A stretch of DNA of 64,000 nt from JADJOM01 sp046327715 (GTDB lineage Bacteria > Gemmatimonadota > Gemmatimonadetes > Gemmatimonadales > GWC2-71-9): NCBI GenBank assembly GCA_046327715.1, contig JAXLXY010000002.1:1-64000 (forward strand). Direction: 5' to 3'. How positions within the stretch are numbered: the first letter of the stretch is position 1; every line of letters starts with the position of its first letter. A program made the translations under genes and the position numbers. Of this stretch, positions 15,905 through 24,759 are shown one piece after another. The notes under the pieces were generated by a model. It saw only the letters and a program-made list of their open reading frames with translations. It had not been told where the DNA came from and made no database searches.

Positions 15905-18577
15905 ATCAACCGGGCGCGGTGGGACCGGGTCCAGGCACTCTTCCACGAGGCCCTGCCCCTGACCGAAGGGGAGCGGCGCGCGTACCTCGAGCAGGCCGCC
16001 GCCGGAGACCCTGCGCTGGTCGAGGACGTGCTGGGCATGCTGACCCAGGACGCGCGGGAGGACTCGATCCTGGACCGCGGGGTGGGTCCCGCGGCGGAGG
16101 CCGTCATCGGCCGGCTCGACGAGGCGATGCTCGGCCGCCAGCTGTTCGGGCCCTACCGGCTGCTGCGCATCCTGGGCGAGGGGGGCATGGGCGTGGTGTA
16201 CCTCGCCGACCGCGCCGACCTCGGCAGCCAGGCCGCGATCAAGATCCTGCCCGACGCCTGGCTCTCCCCGGGACGCCGCGAGCGGTTCCTCGCCGAGCAG
16301 CGCACCCTCGCCCAGCTCAACGACCCGGGCATCGCCCGGCTCTACGACGCCGACACCCTCCCCGACGGCACCCCCTGGTTCGCGATGGAGTACGTGGACG
16401 GCGAACCGCTCACCGCCTGGTGCCGGACCCACCGTTGCGGCATCCGGGAACGGCTGGCGCTGTTCCGGACGGTGTGTGAGGCAGTCCGGCACGCCCACCA
16501 GCACGCGGTGATCCACCGCGACCTCAAGCCGTCCAACATCATGGTGCGGGCCGACGGGGCCGTGAAGCTGCTCGACTTCGGGATCGCCAAGCAGCTCGAG
16601 GCGGTGGACCTCCCCGCCGACCAGACCCGCACCGGGCTGCGCGCGCTCACCCCGGCCTACGCCGCGCCGGAGCAGCTGCGCGGCGGCCGGGTCGGGGTGC
16701 ACTCCGACGTGTACTCCCTCGGCGTGGTGCTCTACGAGCTGCTCGCCGGCCGCCTGCCGCATGACCTCACCGGCCGCTCGCCGGACGAGGCGGCCGCGAT
16801 CATCGCGGCGCGGGAGCCGTTGCGCCCCTCGGTGGCGGCCCGGGAGACGGCGGTGCAGGCCGGGGAGCTCTGGTCGGCGCCGGGCGCCGCCGCCTGGGCC
16901 GACCTCGACGTGCTGTGCCTCACCGCCCTGCATGCCGAGCCGTCGCGGCGCTATCGGACGGTGGACGCGCTGCTGGCCGAGGTGGATCGGTTCCTCGACG
17001 GCCGCCCGCTCGAGGCACGGCCCGACACCGTCGGCTATCGGCTGGGGAAGTTCGTCCGCCGCCACGCCGCGGCCGTGAGTTCGGGGATCGCGATCACGCT
17101 GCTGGTGATCGGCCTGGTGGCGTTCTACACCTTCCGGCTGGCCCGCGCCCGCAACGCCGCGCTGGCCGAGGCGGCCCGCACCGAGCAGATCCAGCGCTTC
17201 ATGCTGAACCTCTTCCAGGGCGGCGAGGAGGACGTGGCGCCGGCCGACAGCCTGCGGGTGGTGTCGCTGCTCGAGGGGGGCGTGCAGCAGGCGGGCACCC
17301 TGGACCGTGAGCCGGAGGTCCAGGAGGAGCTGTACCTCACCCTGGGCTCCGTGTTCCAGCGCCTGGGAAAGCTGGACCGCGCGGACTCGCTCATCGGGAA
17401 GGCGCTGGCGCAGCGCACCGCGCGGCTCGGCGCAAATGCCCCCGGGCTCGCGCGTGGCACCGTGGCCCTGGGCCGGCTGCGGCTCGACCAGGCCCGGTTC
17501 GAGGAGGCCGAGTCGCTGGTGCGACACGGGCTCGACCGCGCCCGCGCCACGCTGCCTGACGATCATCCGACCGTGGTGGACGCGACGGTGACCCTGGGCC
17601 AGGTGCTGCAGAAGCGGGGCCGGTACGACGAGGCCATCGGGATCCTCGCGGCGGTCGTGCAGCGTGACTCCCTCGCCGGCGAGGCCGCCCCCGACCGCGC
17701 GGCGCACCTGCGGGAGCTGGCCAACGCCCACTTCTACGCCGGGCACTATCCTGCCGCCGACTCGCTGGGACGCCGGGTGCTGGCGCTGCACGAGCAGCGC
17801 TATGGCCGCCAGCACCCCGAGGTGGCGACGGATCTCGCGAGCCTGGGCGAGATCGAGGTGATGCTGGGCCGCTATGCCGCGGCGGAGAGTTCGTACGCCC
17901 AGGCGCTGGCCATCACCGAGGGATGGTATGGCGCGGACCACCCCGAGGTGGCCGCGAACCTCACCCGCCTGGGCCGTGCACTGACCTACGAGCGCAAGGT
18001 GCCCGAGGCCAACGCCGCCCTCGAGCGCGCCTTCGCGATCCAGGAACGGGTCTTCGGGCCGGTGCACCCGCAGGTGGCCGAGGCGCTCAACGAGCTCGGC
18101 AACGCGGCGTGGACCGCGGGGGACCTGGACCTGGCCGAGGCCCGCTTCCGCCGCGTGGTGGCGATCTACCGCCAGGTGTTCGGTGAGCAGCACCAGTTCG
18201 TGGCGGTGGCCATGTCGAACCTGGCGAGCGTGCTGTCGGAGAAGAAGGACTACCACACCGCGGAGGACCTCTTCCGGCGTGCGATCACCATCTACGACGC
18301 GGTCCTCTCGCCCGGCCACGTGAACGCGGGGATCGGCCACATCAAGCTGGGCCGCACGCTGCTGCGGCAGCGGCGGTACCGGGAGGCCACCATCGAGACC
18401 CGGGCCGGCTACGACATCCTGGTCCGCCAGACCGATCCGGCCACCTCCTTCCTCCGCGCCGCCCGCAAGGACCTCGCGGCCGCCTTCGACTCGCTCGGTG
18501 ACTCCACCCAGGCGGCCCGCTTCCGCGCCGAGCTCGCCGACACCCTGCCCCGGGCCGTGGCGCGACCCGCCACCTGA
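15905..18577 (+). CDS. Membrane Ser/Thr protein kinase with C-terminal TPR repeats
   Basis: About 890 aa from the proposed start. Homology begins at ARWDRVQALFHEALPL immediately after codon ATC at 15905; the only standard in-frame start upstream is TTG at 15788, 110 bases inside the sigma gene. Kinase domain: LGEGGMGVVYLA (near 90), HRDLKPSN with catalytic D206, DFG at 224. One membrane helix near 392-409 (GIAITLLVIGLVAFYTF), then about 430 residues of TPR units (LGSVFQRLGKLDRADSL, LASLGEIEVMLGRYAAAESS). Cytoplasmic kinase, extracytoplasmic TPR sensor. Likely co-transcribed with, and functionally tied to, the ECF sigma factor. Confidence 0.9.
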   Translation: MNRARWDRVQALFHEALPLTEGERRAYLEQAAAGDPALVEDVLGMLTQDAREDSILDRGVGPAAEAVIGRLDEAMLGRQLFGPYRLLRILGEGGMGVVYLADRADLGSQAAIKILPDAWLSPGRRERFLAEQRTLAQLNDPGIARLYDADTLPDGTPWFAMEYVDGEPLTAWCRTHRCGIRERLALFRTVCEAVRHAHQHAVIHRDLKPSNIMVRADGAVKLLDFGIAKQLEAVDLPADQTRTGLRALTPAYAAPEQLRGGRVGVHSDVYSLGVVLYELLAGRLPHDLTGRSPDEAAAIIAAREPLRPSVAARETAVQAGELWSAPGAAAWADLDVLCLTALHAEPSRRYRTVDALLAEVDRFLDGRPLEARPDTVGYRLGKFVRRHAAAVSSGIAITLLVIGLVAFYTFRLARARNAALAEAARTEQIQRFMLNLFQGGEEDVAPADSLRVVSLLEGGVQQAGTLDREPEVQEELYLTLGSVFQRLGKLDRADSLIGKALAQRTARLGANAPGLARGTVALGRLRLDQARFEEAESLVRHGLDRARATLPDDHPTVVDATVTLGQVLQKRGRYDEAIGILAAVVQRDSLAGEAAPDRAAHLRELANAHFYAGHYPAADSLGRRVLALHEQRYGRQHPEVATDLASLGEIEVMLGRYAAAESSYAQALAITEGWYGADHPEVAANLTRLGRALTYERKVPEANAALERAFAIQERVFGPVHPQVAEALNELGNAAWTAGDLDLAEARFRRVVAIYRQVFGEQHQFVAVAMSNLASVLSEKKDYHTAEDLFRRAITIYDAVLSPGHVNAGIGHIKLGRTLLRQRRYREATIETRAGYDILVRQTDPATSFLRAARKDLAAAFDSLGDSTQAARFRAELADTLPRAVARPAT

Positions 18578-18675
18578 GCGGGGCCCGGCAGGGGAACCTC
18601 TCGCGGGCTCATGACGTCTCCGGAGGAGCAGCCGCCGGGCGGTCCGGTGGCGGCACCCTCTCAGGAGACCCTTGG

Positions 18676-19149
18676 ATGCATCCCGACCCTGCCCGCAGGC
18701 CAGCGCGGACGCTTCGCGCCGCCGCCCTGCTCCTCCTTGCCCTGCCCCTGCGGCTCGGCGCCCAGGCCGTCAATACCGATCGCGGCGGCCTGGCCCTGGC
18801 CGGCTACGACGCCGTGGCCTATCACGAAGACCATCGCGCGGTGCCCGGCGACACGGGCCTCATCGTGCGCCACGAAGGCGCCACCTACCGGTTCAGTTCC
18901 GCGGCCCATCGTGACGCCTTCCAGGCGGACCCGGCGAAGTTCCTTCCCGCCTACGGTGGCTACTGCGCCTACGGCGTCTCCCGAGGGTACAAGGTGAAGG
19001 TGGATCCGGAGGCCTTCACCGTCGTGGATGGCCGGCTCTACCTCAACTACGACAAGGGCGTGCAGGGGCGCTGGCTCAAGGACATCCCGGGCTATGTCGC
19101 CAAGGCGGACGCCAACTGGCCCGGGCTCAAGGACCAGCCGCGTCGCTAG
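18676..19149 (+). CDS. Secreted YHS-domain protein
   Basis: 157 aa. Signal peptide (basic start, ALLLLALPLRLGAQ), then the YHS fold: LALAGYDAVAYHEDHRAVPG, YRFSSAAHRDAFQADPAKFL, YGGYCAYGVSRG and NYDKGVQGRWLKDI. YHS-domain proteins are small periplasmic proteins, often linked to metals or redox, but without a settled function. Shine-Dalgarno AGGAG sits about 9 bases before the ATG. It follows the kinase gene after 98 bases and ends at a strong bidirectional hairpin. Confidence 0.85.
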   Translation: MHPDPARRPARTLRAAALLLLALPLRLGAQAVNTDRGGLALAGYDAVAYHEDHRAVPGDTGLIVRHEGATYRFSSAAHRDAFQADPAKFLPAYGGYCAYGVSRGYKVKVDPEAFTVVDGRLYLNYDKGVQGRWLKDIPGYVAKADANWPGLKDQPRR

Positions 19150-19168
19150 TCGTCCCGGCCCCGGATGG

Positions 19169-19204
19169 ACCACGGCCCTCCCCGGCATCGGGGAGGGCCG
19201 TGGT
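19169..19204. terminator. Bidirectional terminator hairpin
   Basis: 16-bp perfect stem (19169-19184 with 19189-19204), GCAT tetraloop, between the convergent YHS gene and the glucose dehydrogenase gene. Confidence 0.82.
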
Positions 19205-19227
19205 GCTTCCGCCACGCCGTCGCCCCT

Positions 19228-20385
19228 TCAGTCGGCGACGCGGCAGAAGACCTTGATGGCGCCCTTGCCCATGGTGAGCAGCTCGAGCAACTGGGCATGG
19301 TTGGCGAGGCCCTCGACGGGATGGGTCAGCAGCCGACCCAGCCAGCCGGGAAACTGCGCCTCGCAGTGCACCAGGTCGGTCACGCCGGTCTCGAAGTACT
19401 CCCGGTTGGCGTTCACCGTCCCCACCATCACCTTGTTCCCGAGGACGAACCCGAGGTTGATCCGGTCGGCCGGGACGTCCACCCGGCGGTCGCCGCCGGT
19501 GACGCTCGAGAGCACCAGCACCCCGTTCTTGGCCAGCGCCTGCATGCTCTCGAAGACGATCGGCGAGAATCCGGTGGCCTCGAAGATCAGGTCGAAGGGG
19601 CCGTGCCGCGCGGCCCCGTCGAGCACCGGGAGGTCGCGGGTGGAGCAGTACCGCGCCCCGAGCGCCTCGACCAGCTCGGCGTTGAGGTACGGCGCCCGCT
19701 CCAGCCCGAACACCGTCACGTCGAGCCCGCGGAGCCGGAGCGCCATCGCGGCCAGCAGGCCGATCGTCCCGGCGCCCATGACCGCGGCCTTCCGCGGGCG
19801 CCAGACCCGGAGCCGGCGCTGGATCTCCCAGGCCTGCGCGATCCCCTTCTCCACCACCGTCGTCGGCTCCAGGAGGACGCCCCGTTCCCCGAGCGAGGCC
19901 GGCAGCTTCACCAGGAACTCCGCGTCGTCCACGTAGTACTCGGCCAGGTAGCCGTGCCGCAGGTTGATGCCGCGCTCGTAGTAGGTGTCGTCGGTGGTCA
20001 TGTCACTGGTGCCGATGGCGTCGTACAGGCTGTGCCCCGGCCGCCGCACCGTGGCGACGACGAGGTCGCCCGGCGCCAGGTCCGTGACCATCGGGCCGAC
20101 CTCCACCACCGAGCCCAGGCTCTCATGCCCGATCACCAGCACGTCCTCGCCCGGGGGCGCGGCGCCGTACTCGGCGGCGTTGATCTCCTTGTCGGTGCCA
20201 TCCACCCCGACGCGCAGCACCCGCACCAGCACCCCGCGACCGCCCGGGATGTCGGTCACCCGCGGGCGCGGCAGGGTCGTGAGGTGGGCGGAGCCGGAGC
20301 GGCCCGGGATGACGGCCACCGCCTGCATCGTGTCGGCGGGGACCTGGGCGCGTGCGGGAACGGGAGGGGTCATGGTACCGGTCAT
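19228..20385 (-). CDS. Zinc-dependent glucose 1-dehydrogenase (archaeal-type MDR)
   Basis: 385 aa medium-chain dehydrogenase with a glucose-dehydrogenase C-terminal domain. DGTDKEI, GHESLG and LLEPTTVVEKG align with the catalytic zinc site of archaeal glucose dehydrogenases; as in the haloarchaeal enzyme an Asp stands where others have Cys. The NAD(P) fold is AVMGAGTIGLLAAMALRLRG. Expected reaction: aldose to aldonolactone with NAD(P). Last gene of the sugar-oxidation cassette; its ATG overlaps the GNAT stop as ATGA. The two SMP-30 lactonases upstream could hydrolyse its product. Sugar specificity (glucose, galactose or other) cannot be assigned. Confidence 0.85.
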   Translation of the reverse strand: MTGTMTPPVPARAQVPADTMQAVAVIPGRSGSAHLTTLPRPRVTDIPGGRGVLVRVLRVGVDGTDKEINAAEYGAAPPGEDVLVIGHESLGSVVEVGPMVTDLAPGDLVVATVRRPGHSLYDAIGTSDMTTDDTYYERGINLRHGYLAEYYVDDAEFLVKLPASLGERGVLLEPTTVVEKGIAQAWEIQRRLRVWRPRKAAVMGAGTIGLLAAMALRLRGLDVTVFGLERAPYLNAELVEALGARYCSTRDLPVLDGAARHGPFDLIFEATGFSPIVFESMQALAKNGVLVLSSVTGGDRRVDVPADRINLGFVLGNKVMVGTVNANREYFETGVTDLVHCEAQFPGWLGRLLTHPVEGLANHAQLLELLTMGKGAIKVFCRVAD

Positions 20386-20834
20386 GCGATCGCTCGCTGG
20401 GGAAGGAGGTCGAGGCCACGCGCGGCCATCGCTGCGGGCCGTACCAGGGTGTCGGCGTGCCGGTCTTCGCGGGTCATGTCCTCCGCGATCACCCGCACCT
20501 GCAGCCAGCGGCCCAGGTCGAGCAGCAGCGCGCGTGCCTGGCGGGCGATGCCCTGCCGGCGCGCCTCGGGCTCGACGTACATCGCCGCCAGGTGGGCCAC
20601 CGGCGGCTCGAAGGGGCCGGCGTGGCGGAAGCGGAGCACCAGGTAGCCGACGGTCCGGCCGGCCGCGCGGACCAGCCAGGCGTGCCAGAGCTGGTCATCG
20701 CCGAGCATCCGCGCGGCCTCGCCGGCGGCGTGGGCCGGGTCCAGGGCGATGCCCTCGAGCCGCTGCCACCGCACCAGGTGAGCGGCGAGAAGGTCGGCAT
20801 CCGCGGGGCCGAGCTGCTGGAATTGGGTGGCCAT
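20382..20834 (-). CDS. GNAT-family N-acetyltransferase
   Basis: 150 aa. The acetyl-CoA site is visible as AAMYVEPEARRQGIARQARALL (Q/RxxGxG/A), preceded by VGYLVLRFRHAGPFEPPVAHL. Start is ATG (MATQFQQLGPADADLL); in-frame codons further upstream are shadow of the VOC gene. Target amine unknown. It lies 19 bases after the VOC gene and overlaps the glucose dehydrogenase start, so it is part of the cassette by position, though a role in sugar oxidation is not obvious. Confidence 0.85.
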   Translation of the reverse strand: MATQFQQLGPADADLLAAHLVRWQRLEGIALDPAHAAGEAARMLGDDQLWHAWLVRAAGRTVGYLVLRFRHAGPFEPPVAHLAAMYVEPEARRQGIARQARALLLDLGRWLQVRVIAEDMTREDRHADTLVRPAAMAARGLDLLPQRAIA

Positions 20835-20853
20835 CACTGCCTCCAGGACCGGG

Positions 20854-21957
20854 CTACCGGTCGATGAGCCGCACCACATGACCATCGGGATCCTGCACCA
20901 GAACGCCGTCGCCCAGGCCGAGGTTCCGGGCGCCGAGCATGGCGGGGCTCCGGGAGAGCCGGGGCACCCCGGCCGAGTCGAGACGGGCGAGCACGGCGTC
21001 GAGGCGGGCCACGGCGATGGTCGTCTCCCAGTGCAGCAGGTCGTTGGGCCGGGCATCCGCGGGATACGGCCGGCCGTCGGTCGGTGCGAGGTACTCCAGC
21101 AGCTCCACCCCGGGGCCGGCCGGGCTGCGCAGGCCGGTGATCCGCAGCCGCGCGCCCTCGACGTTGTTGAGATGCTCCTGCTCCTCGCCCTGATTGCGGC
21201 TCTCCCCCGCCACGCGGAGGCCGAGCAGGTCGCGGTAGAACGCCAGGCTCCGGTCGGTGCTGGCCGTCACGATCGCCGTATGGTCGATCCCGAGGAACAG
21301 GGCCTGGCCGCGATGCCAGCGCGGGTCGCCCTTGTCGGGGGGGAACTGCAGGATCTCCAACGGGTGACCGTCGGGGTCCTTGAAGTAGAAGGCCCGGATG
21401 CCGGCGGCACCGGGGATGGACTTGGGCAGCAGCTGCGGGCCGGTGGAGGCGCTCCGCACCCGATGGGCGCGGAGCAGGGCATACGCGCTGTCCATGTCGC
21501 GGACGATGATCGCCACGTGCTGGAACCAGCGGTCGTGGCTCCGGGCGTCGACCGGCGCGGGGCGTCCCGGCGTCGAGGCCGCGAGATACTCCGTGAGCTC
21601 GAGTTCCTCCTCGCCCAGCCGGAGGCGGACGATCCGCAGCCGCACCCCGAAGACACCGGTCAGCTCTTCCCAGCGACGCCCCGCCACCTCCGTATCCGCG
21701 ACGACGCGAAAGGGGAGCACCGCCGTGTAGAACGCGAGCGAGTGGTCCATGTCGCTCACGGTCAGGCCCACCACCGGGACGGCCAGCGCCGCCGGGAGCC
21801 CCACACCGGGGCCGGTCCACGGGGCCTGGGCCGTGGCGGGCCGCGCCAGACAGAGGACCGAGAGCAGGTAGTACCAGACCAGGTAGCGGGTGCCGCCGGC
21901 GAGGGCGACCAGCATCCGCGTCCGCCAGCCATCCAGCCGCGCGGCCAGCCCGCTCAT
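20854..21957 (-). CDS. Exported protein with two VOC (glyoxalase-fold) domains
   Basis: 367 aa. A long N-terminal region ends in a hydrophobic segment and cleavage-like site (YYLLSVLCLARPATAQ), suggesting export or an N-terminal anchor. Two VOC modules follow: residues about 57-210 (VVGLTVSDMDHSLAFYTAVL ... DPDGHPLEILQF) and about 222-367 (IDHTAIVTASTDRSLAFYRD ... DPDGHVVRLID), each with the His and Glu positions of a metal site. VOC enzymes are lyases, isomerases or dioxygenases; the reaction is unknown. Its start overlaps the GMC stop (ATGA). Confidence 0.85.
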   Translation of the reverse strand: MSGLAARLDGWRTRMLVALAGGTRYLVWYYLLSVLCLARPATAQAPWTGPGVGLPAALAVPVVGLTVSDMDHSLAFYTAVLPFRVVADTEVAGRRWEELTGVFGVRLRIVRLRLGEEELELTEYLAASTPGRPAPVDARSHDRWFQHVAIIVRDMDSAYALLRAHRVRSASTGPQLLPKSIPGAAGIRAFYFKDPDGHPLEILQFPPDKGDPRWHRGQALFLGIDHTAIVTASTDRSLAFYRDLLGLRVAGESRNQGEEQEHLNNVEGARLRITGLRSPAGPGVELLEYLAPTDGRPYPADARPNDLLHWETTIAVARLDAVLARLDSAGVPRLSRSPAMLGARNLGLGDGVLVQDPDGHVVRLIDR

Positions 21958-23522
21958 GCGAGCCTCCCCAGCAGGTGGTCGCCGACCCGGAGCGCGTTGG
22001 CCATGATGGTGAGCGCCGGGTTCACGGCGCCGCTCGACGGGAAGAAGCTGCCGTCCACCACGTAGAGATTGTCCACCTCGTGGGCGCGGCAGTGGGGGTC
22101 GAGGGCGGAAGTCCTCGGGTCGGTGCCGAACCGGATGGTCCCGTTCTGGTGCGCCACGCCCGCGAGCGGGATGCGCTGGCCGAGGAAGAGATTCCGCGCG
22201 AAGACCCCCTGGTGGCACTCGTGCCCGTGCACGCCGCAGGCCCGCTGGCCCTCGAGCAGCTGCTTGAGCTTGGCCGTGAGCCGCCGGTGGCCTTCCTCGT
22301 TGTTGGGACGGTAGCTCAGCACGATCCGGCCATCGCGGTCGAGCGTGACCCGGTTGTCGGGATCGGGGAGGTCCTCGGAGGTGAGCCAGAAGTCGAGCGA
22401 GTGCCGGCCCATCAGCTCCAGCGTCCACCCGGGGGCGATGGCGGGCGCGCCGGCCGCCAGAGTGTCGCCGTCGAGCTTGCCAACGAACGAGATGTGGCCC
22501 ATCGGGTAGGCCCACTCCGGCGAGCCGAAGTAGAAGTCGTTCAGCGCCAGGGTCTTCTGGAAGACGGTCGGGTTGGGGCACTTGGACAGGGCCATGAGCA
22601 CCGAGTTGATGTGCCCCATGTAGTGCCGCCCCACCACGTCGGAACCGTTGGCCAGGCCGCGCGGGTGGCGGTCGGAGGCCGAGCGGAGCAGCAGCGCGGC
22701 GGAGTTGATGGCGCCGGCGGCCACCACGACCACGTCGGCGGAGTACCGCTCCCGCTGCCCGTCCCGTTCCACCTGCACGGCCGTCACCCGGCGGCCGGCG
22801 GCGTCGGTGTCGAGGCGCGACACATAGGCGCCGGTCAGCAGGGTGACGTTGGGATGCGCCAGCGCGGGGTCCACACAGACGACCTGGGCGTCGGACTTGG
22901 CGTTCACCAGGCAGGGATGACCGTCGCAGGTGGCGCAGCGGATGCAGGCGCTGCTGCGCGGCTCCCGCTCGTTGAGCATGACCCCGATCGGCACGTGAAA
23001 GGGGCGCAGCCCCTGCGCCGCGAAGTCCTCGTGCAGCTGCTGCAGGCGCGGCTCGTGGGAGACCGGCGGGTGGGCGTAGGGCGCGCTCGCGGGCGGCTCG
23101 GTCGGGTCCTCGCCCCGGGTGCCGTGCACCTGGTAGAGGTGCTCCGCCTGGGTGTAGTAGGGCTCGAGCTCGTCGTACGCGATGGGCCAGGCGGGCGACA
23201 CGCCGCCGTGGTGCCGCAGCTCCCCGAAGTCCTCGCGCCGCAACCGGAACAGCGCCGCGCCGTAGAACTTGGTGTTGCCGCCCACGAAGTAGTTGGTGTG
23301 GGGGTGCAGCGGCTTGCCATCGGCGTCCCGCCACTCCTCCCGGGTGTTGTAGCGGCCCTCCAGGTTCACCGCGCGGGTGCTCCAGTTCTCCCGCTCCCGC
23401 GGGACGTAGCTCCCCCGCTCCAGCAGCAGGATGCGCTTGCCGCTCGGCGCCAGCCGGTGCACCAGCGTGCCACCCCCGGCCCCCGAACCGATGACGATGA
23501 TGTCGTAGTGGTTCAGTGACAC
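21954..23522 (-). CDS. GMC-family FAD oxidoreductase with a four-cysteine cluster motif
   Basis: 522 aa from a GTG start (VSLNHYDIIVIGSG). FAD-binding GSGAGGGTLVHRLA and LLERG at the N-terminus; NYFVGGNTKFYGAALFRL; C-terminal CRAHEVDNLYVVDGSFFPS and NPALTIMANALRVGD with the active-site His/Asn region of the GMC family. Cys193, 196, 199 and 204 (CIRCATCDGHPC) resemble the Fe-S cysteines of membrane FAD sugar dehydrogenases. Likely oxidises a sugar or polyol and passes electrons to a quinone or cytochrome. No signal peptide; the overlapping 63-aa gene upstream may encode a partner subunit (inference). Confidence 0.87.
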   Translation of the reverse strand: MSLNHYDIIVIGSGAGGGTLVHRLAPSGKRILLLERGSYVPRERENWSTRAVNLEGRYNTREEWRDADGKPLHPHTNYFVGGNTKFYGAALFRLRREDFGELRHHGGVSPAWPIAYDELEPYYTQAEHLYQVHGTRGEDPTEPPASAPYAHPPVSHEPRLQQLHEDFAAQGLRPFHVPIGVMLNEREPRSSACIRCATCDGHPCLVNAKSDAQVVCVDPALAHPNVTLLTGAYVSRLDTDAAGRRVTAVQVERDGQRERYSADVVVVAAGAINSAALLLRSASDRHPRGLANGSDVVGRHYMGHINSVLMALSKCPNPTVFQKTLALNDFYFGSPEWAYPMGHISFVGKLDGDTLAAGAPAIAPGWTLELMGRHSLDFWLTSEDLPDPDNRVTLDRDGRIVLSYRPNNEEGHRRLTAKLKQLLEGQRACGVHGHECHQGVFARNLFLGQRIPLAGVAHQNGTIRFGTDPRTSALDPHCRAHEVDNLYVVDGSFFPSSGAVNPALTIMANALRVGDHLLGRLA

Positions 23523-23704
23523 GGCGCGTGCCTCCCGCGCCAGGCGCTGTCGGCCGGGTCGGCCGGGTGCGGCCGGGCCGGCCGGAGCCGGCCCGTCGTG
23601 TCGATCTCCTGCGCGATCCAGCCTTCCTCGCGCCGGGTGAGCAGGGTATGGCCCGCGAGCAGGGCATCCACCAGGATGCTGCGGGCCTCGAGCGTATCGG
23701 CCAT
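23513..23704 (-). CDS. Small protein upstream of the GMC oxidoreductase
   Basis: 63 aa: an acidic/amphipathic N-terminal half (MADTLEARSILVDALLAGHT, TRREEGWIAQEID) and a Pro/His/Arg-rich tail. Support for a real gene: AGGAGG Shine-Dalgarno 6 bases before the ATG, position between two cassette genes, and a 10-base overlap with the GMC GTG start. No family recognised. FAD sugar dehydrogenases often need a small gamma subunit for maturation; this gene occupies that position but is far shorter and has no visible Tat signal. Confidence 0.65.
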   Translation of the reverse strand: MADTLEARSILVDALLAGHTLLTRREEGWIAQEIDTTGRLRPARPHPADPADSAWRGRHAPCH

Positions 23705-23754
23705 GGGATTCCTCCTGCCCCGTAAACGCCTGGCGGGGCGGGAGGTTCCCGGGG

Positions 23755-24759
23755 TTACCAGCCGGCGCCGCGGGTGGCGGTCCGGATGCGGAACACCCGG
23801 GTGCCCGCCGTGATGTAGAGGACGGAGCCATCGCCGGCCCACGCGGTGTTCGACGTGGCGCTGCCCGTCTCGATGACCCCGAGCAGCGTCCCGTCGGGGT
23901 GAATCACGTAGACGCCCCCCGGCCCGCCGCCGAAGATCGTGCCGGCGGCATCCAGCTTGAGCCCGTCCGGCACCCCCTTCCGTCCCACGGCCCACGGGCG
24001 GCCATCCAGCAGCAGCCGGCGCGGACCCAGGCTCCCATCGGGCTGCACCTCCATGGCGTACCAGCCCCCCAGCTCCGGCTTCGACTCGCTCACCACGAGC
24101 GTCCGCCCATCGGGGGTGAGCGCGATGCCGTTGGGCGCCTGGAACTCGCGCGAGAGCAGCCGCAGCCCGCCGGCCGCGGTGCGCCGGTAGATGCCACTCC
24201 AGGGGAGCTCCTTGGCGGGGTCGTCCCACCACTTGGGCAGGCCCCAGGGCGGATCGGTGAACAGCAGGTCGCCGTTCGCCGCCACGATCACGTCATTGGG
24301 GCTGTTGATCCGCCGCCCGTCGAACCGGTCCGCGAGGGTCGTCTTGCGGCCGTCGGGCTCGAGCCGGGAGATGCGGCGGTCACCGTGCTCGGCCATCACC
24401 AGGGCGCCATCCGGCGCAAAGGCGAGCCCGTTGGAACCGGGCTCCGCCCCCGTGAAGGGCGCGCTCCCGGTGTAGCCGCTCCGGGCCCGGAACACCTCCT
24501 CCCCGCGGCCCTCGCACCAGCGGTAGATCGCGTTGCGCGGGATGTCGGAGAAGAGCAGGCAGCCGGCGCGCCGGTCCCAGAGCGGGCCTTCGACCCAGTC
24601 GTGCCCGCCCACGACCCGTTCCAGCGTGGCGCCCGGCGGGATCAGGGCATCGAACCGCGGGTCGAGCCGCGTGATGCGCCCCTCGACCGAGGGGGTCCCC
24701 GGCCCCTGGGCGGCCAGCGGGGCCGCGAGACCCAGCAGCAGCAGGATGCCGGCCCTCAT
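23755..24759 (-). CDS. Secreted SMP-30/gluconolactonase-family lactonase
   Basis: 334 aa. Signal peptide (MRAGILLLLGLAAPLAAQ), then a six-bladed SMP-30 propeller: DWVEGPLWDRRAGCLLFSD with the first metal Glu, GSNGLAFAPDGALVMAEHGD, NSPNDVIVAANGDLLFTDPP with the Asn/Asp ligands, APNGIALTPDGRTLVVSES and a final VPDGLKLDAAG aspartate. The family hydrolyses aldonolactones using a divalent metal. Acts in the periplasm. Its start overlaps the cupin-ABM stop (ATGA). A related, longer lactonase is encoded two genes upstream. Confidence 0.9.
   Translation of the reverse strand: MRAGILLLLGLAAPLAAQGPGTPSVEGRITRLDPRFDALIPPGATLERVVGGHDWVEGPLWDRRAGCLLFSDIPRNAIYRWCEGRGEEVFRARSGYTGSAPFTGAEPGSNGLAFAPDGALVMAEHGDRRISRLEPDGRKTTLADRFDGRRINSPNDVIVAANGDLLFTDPPWGLPKWWDDPAKELPWSGIYRRTAAGGLRLLSREFQAPNGIALTPDGRTLVVSESKPELGGWYAMEVQPDGSLGPRRLLLDGRPWAVGRKGVPDGLKLDAAGTIFGGGPGGVYVIHPDGTLLGVIETGSATSNTAWAGDGSVLYITAGTRVFRIRTATRGAGW

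Noticed and set aside
15740..18340. 866-codon open frame on the - strand
   Set aside because: Opposite the kinase-TPR gene; composition is low-complexity Gly/Arg/His.
20854..23667. Apparent 937-aa protein ending in the VOC domains
   Set aside because: The first 570 residues are the GMC gene in a wrong frame; VOC starts at 21957.
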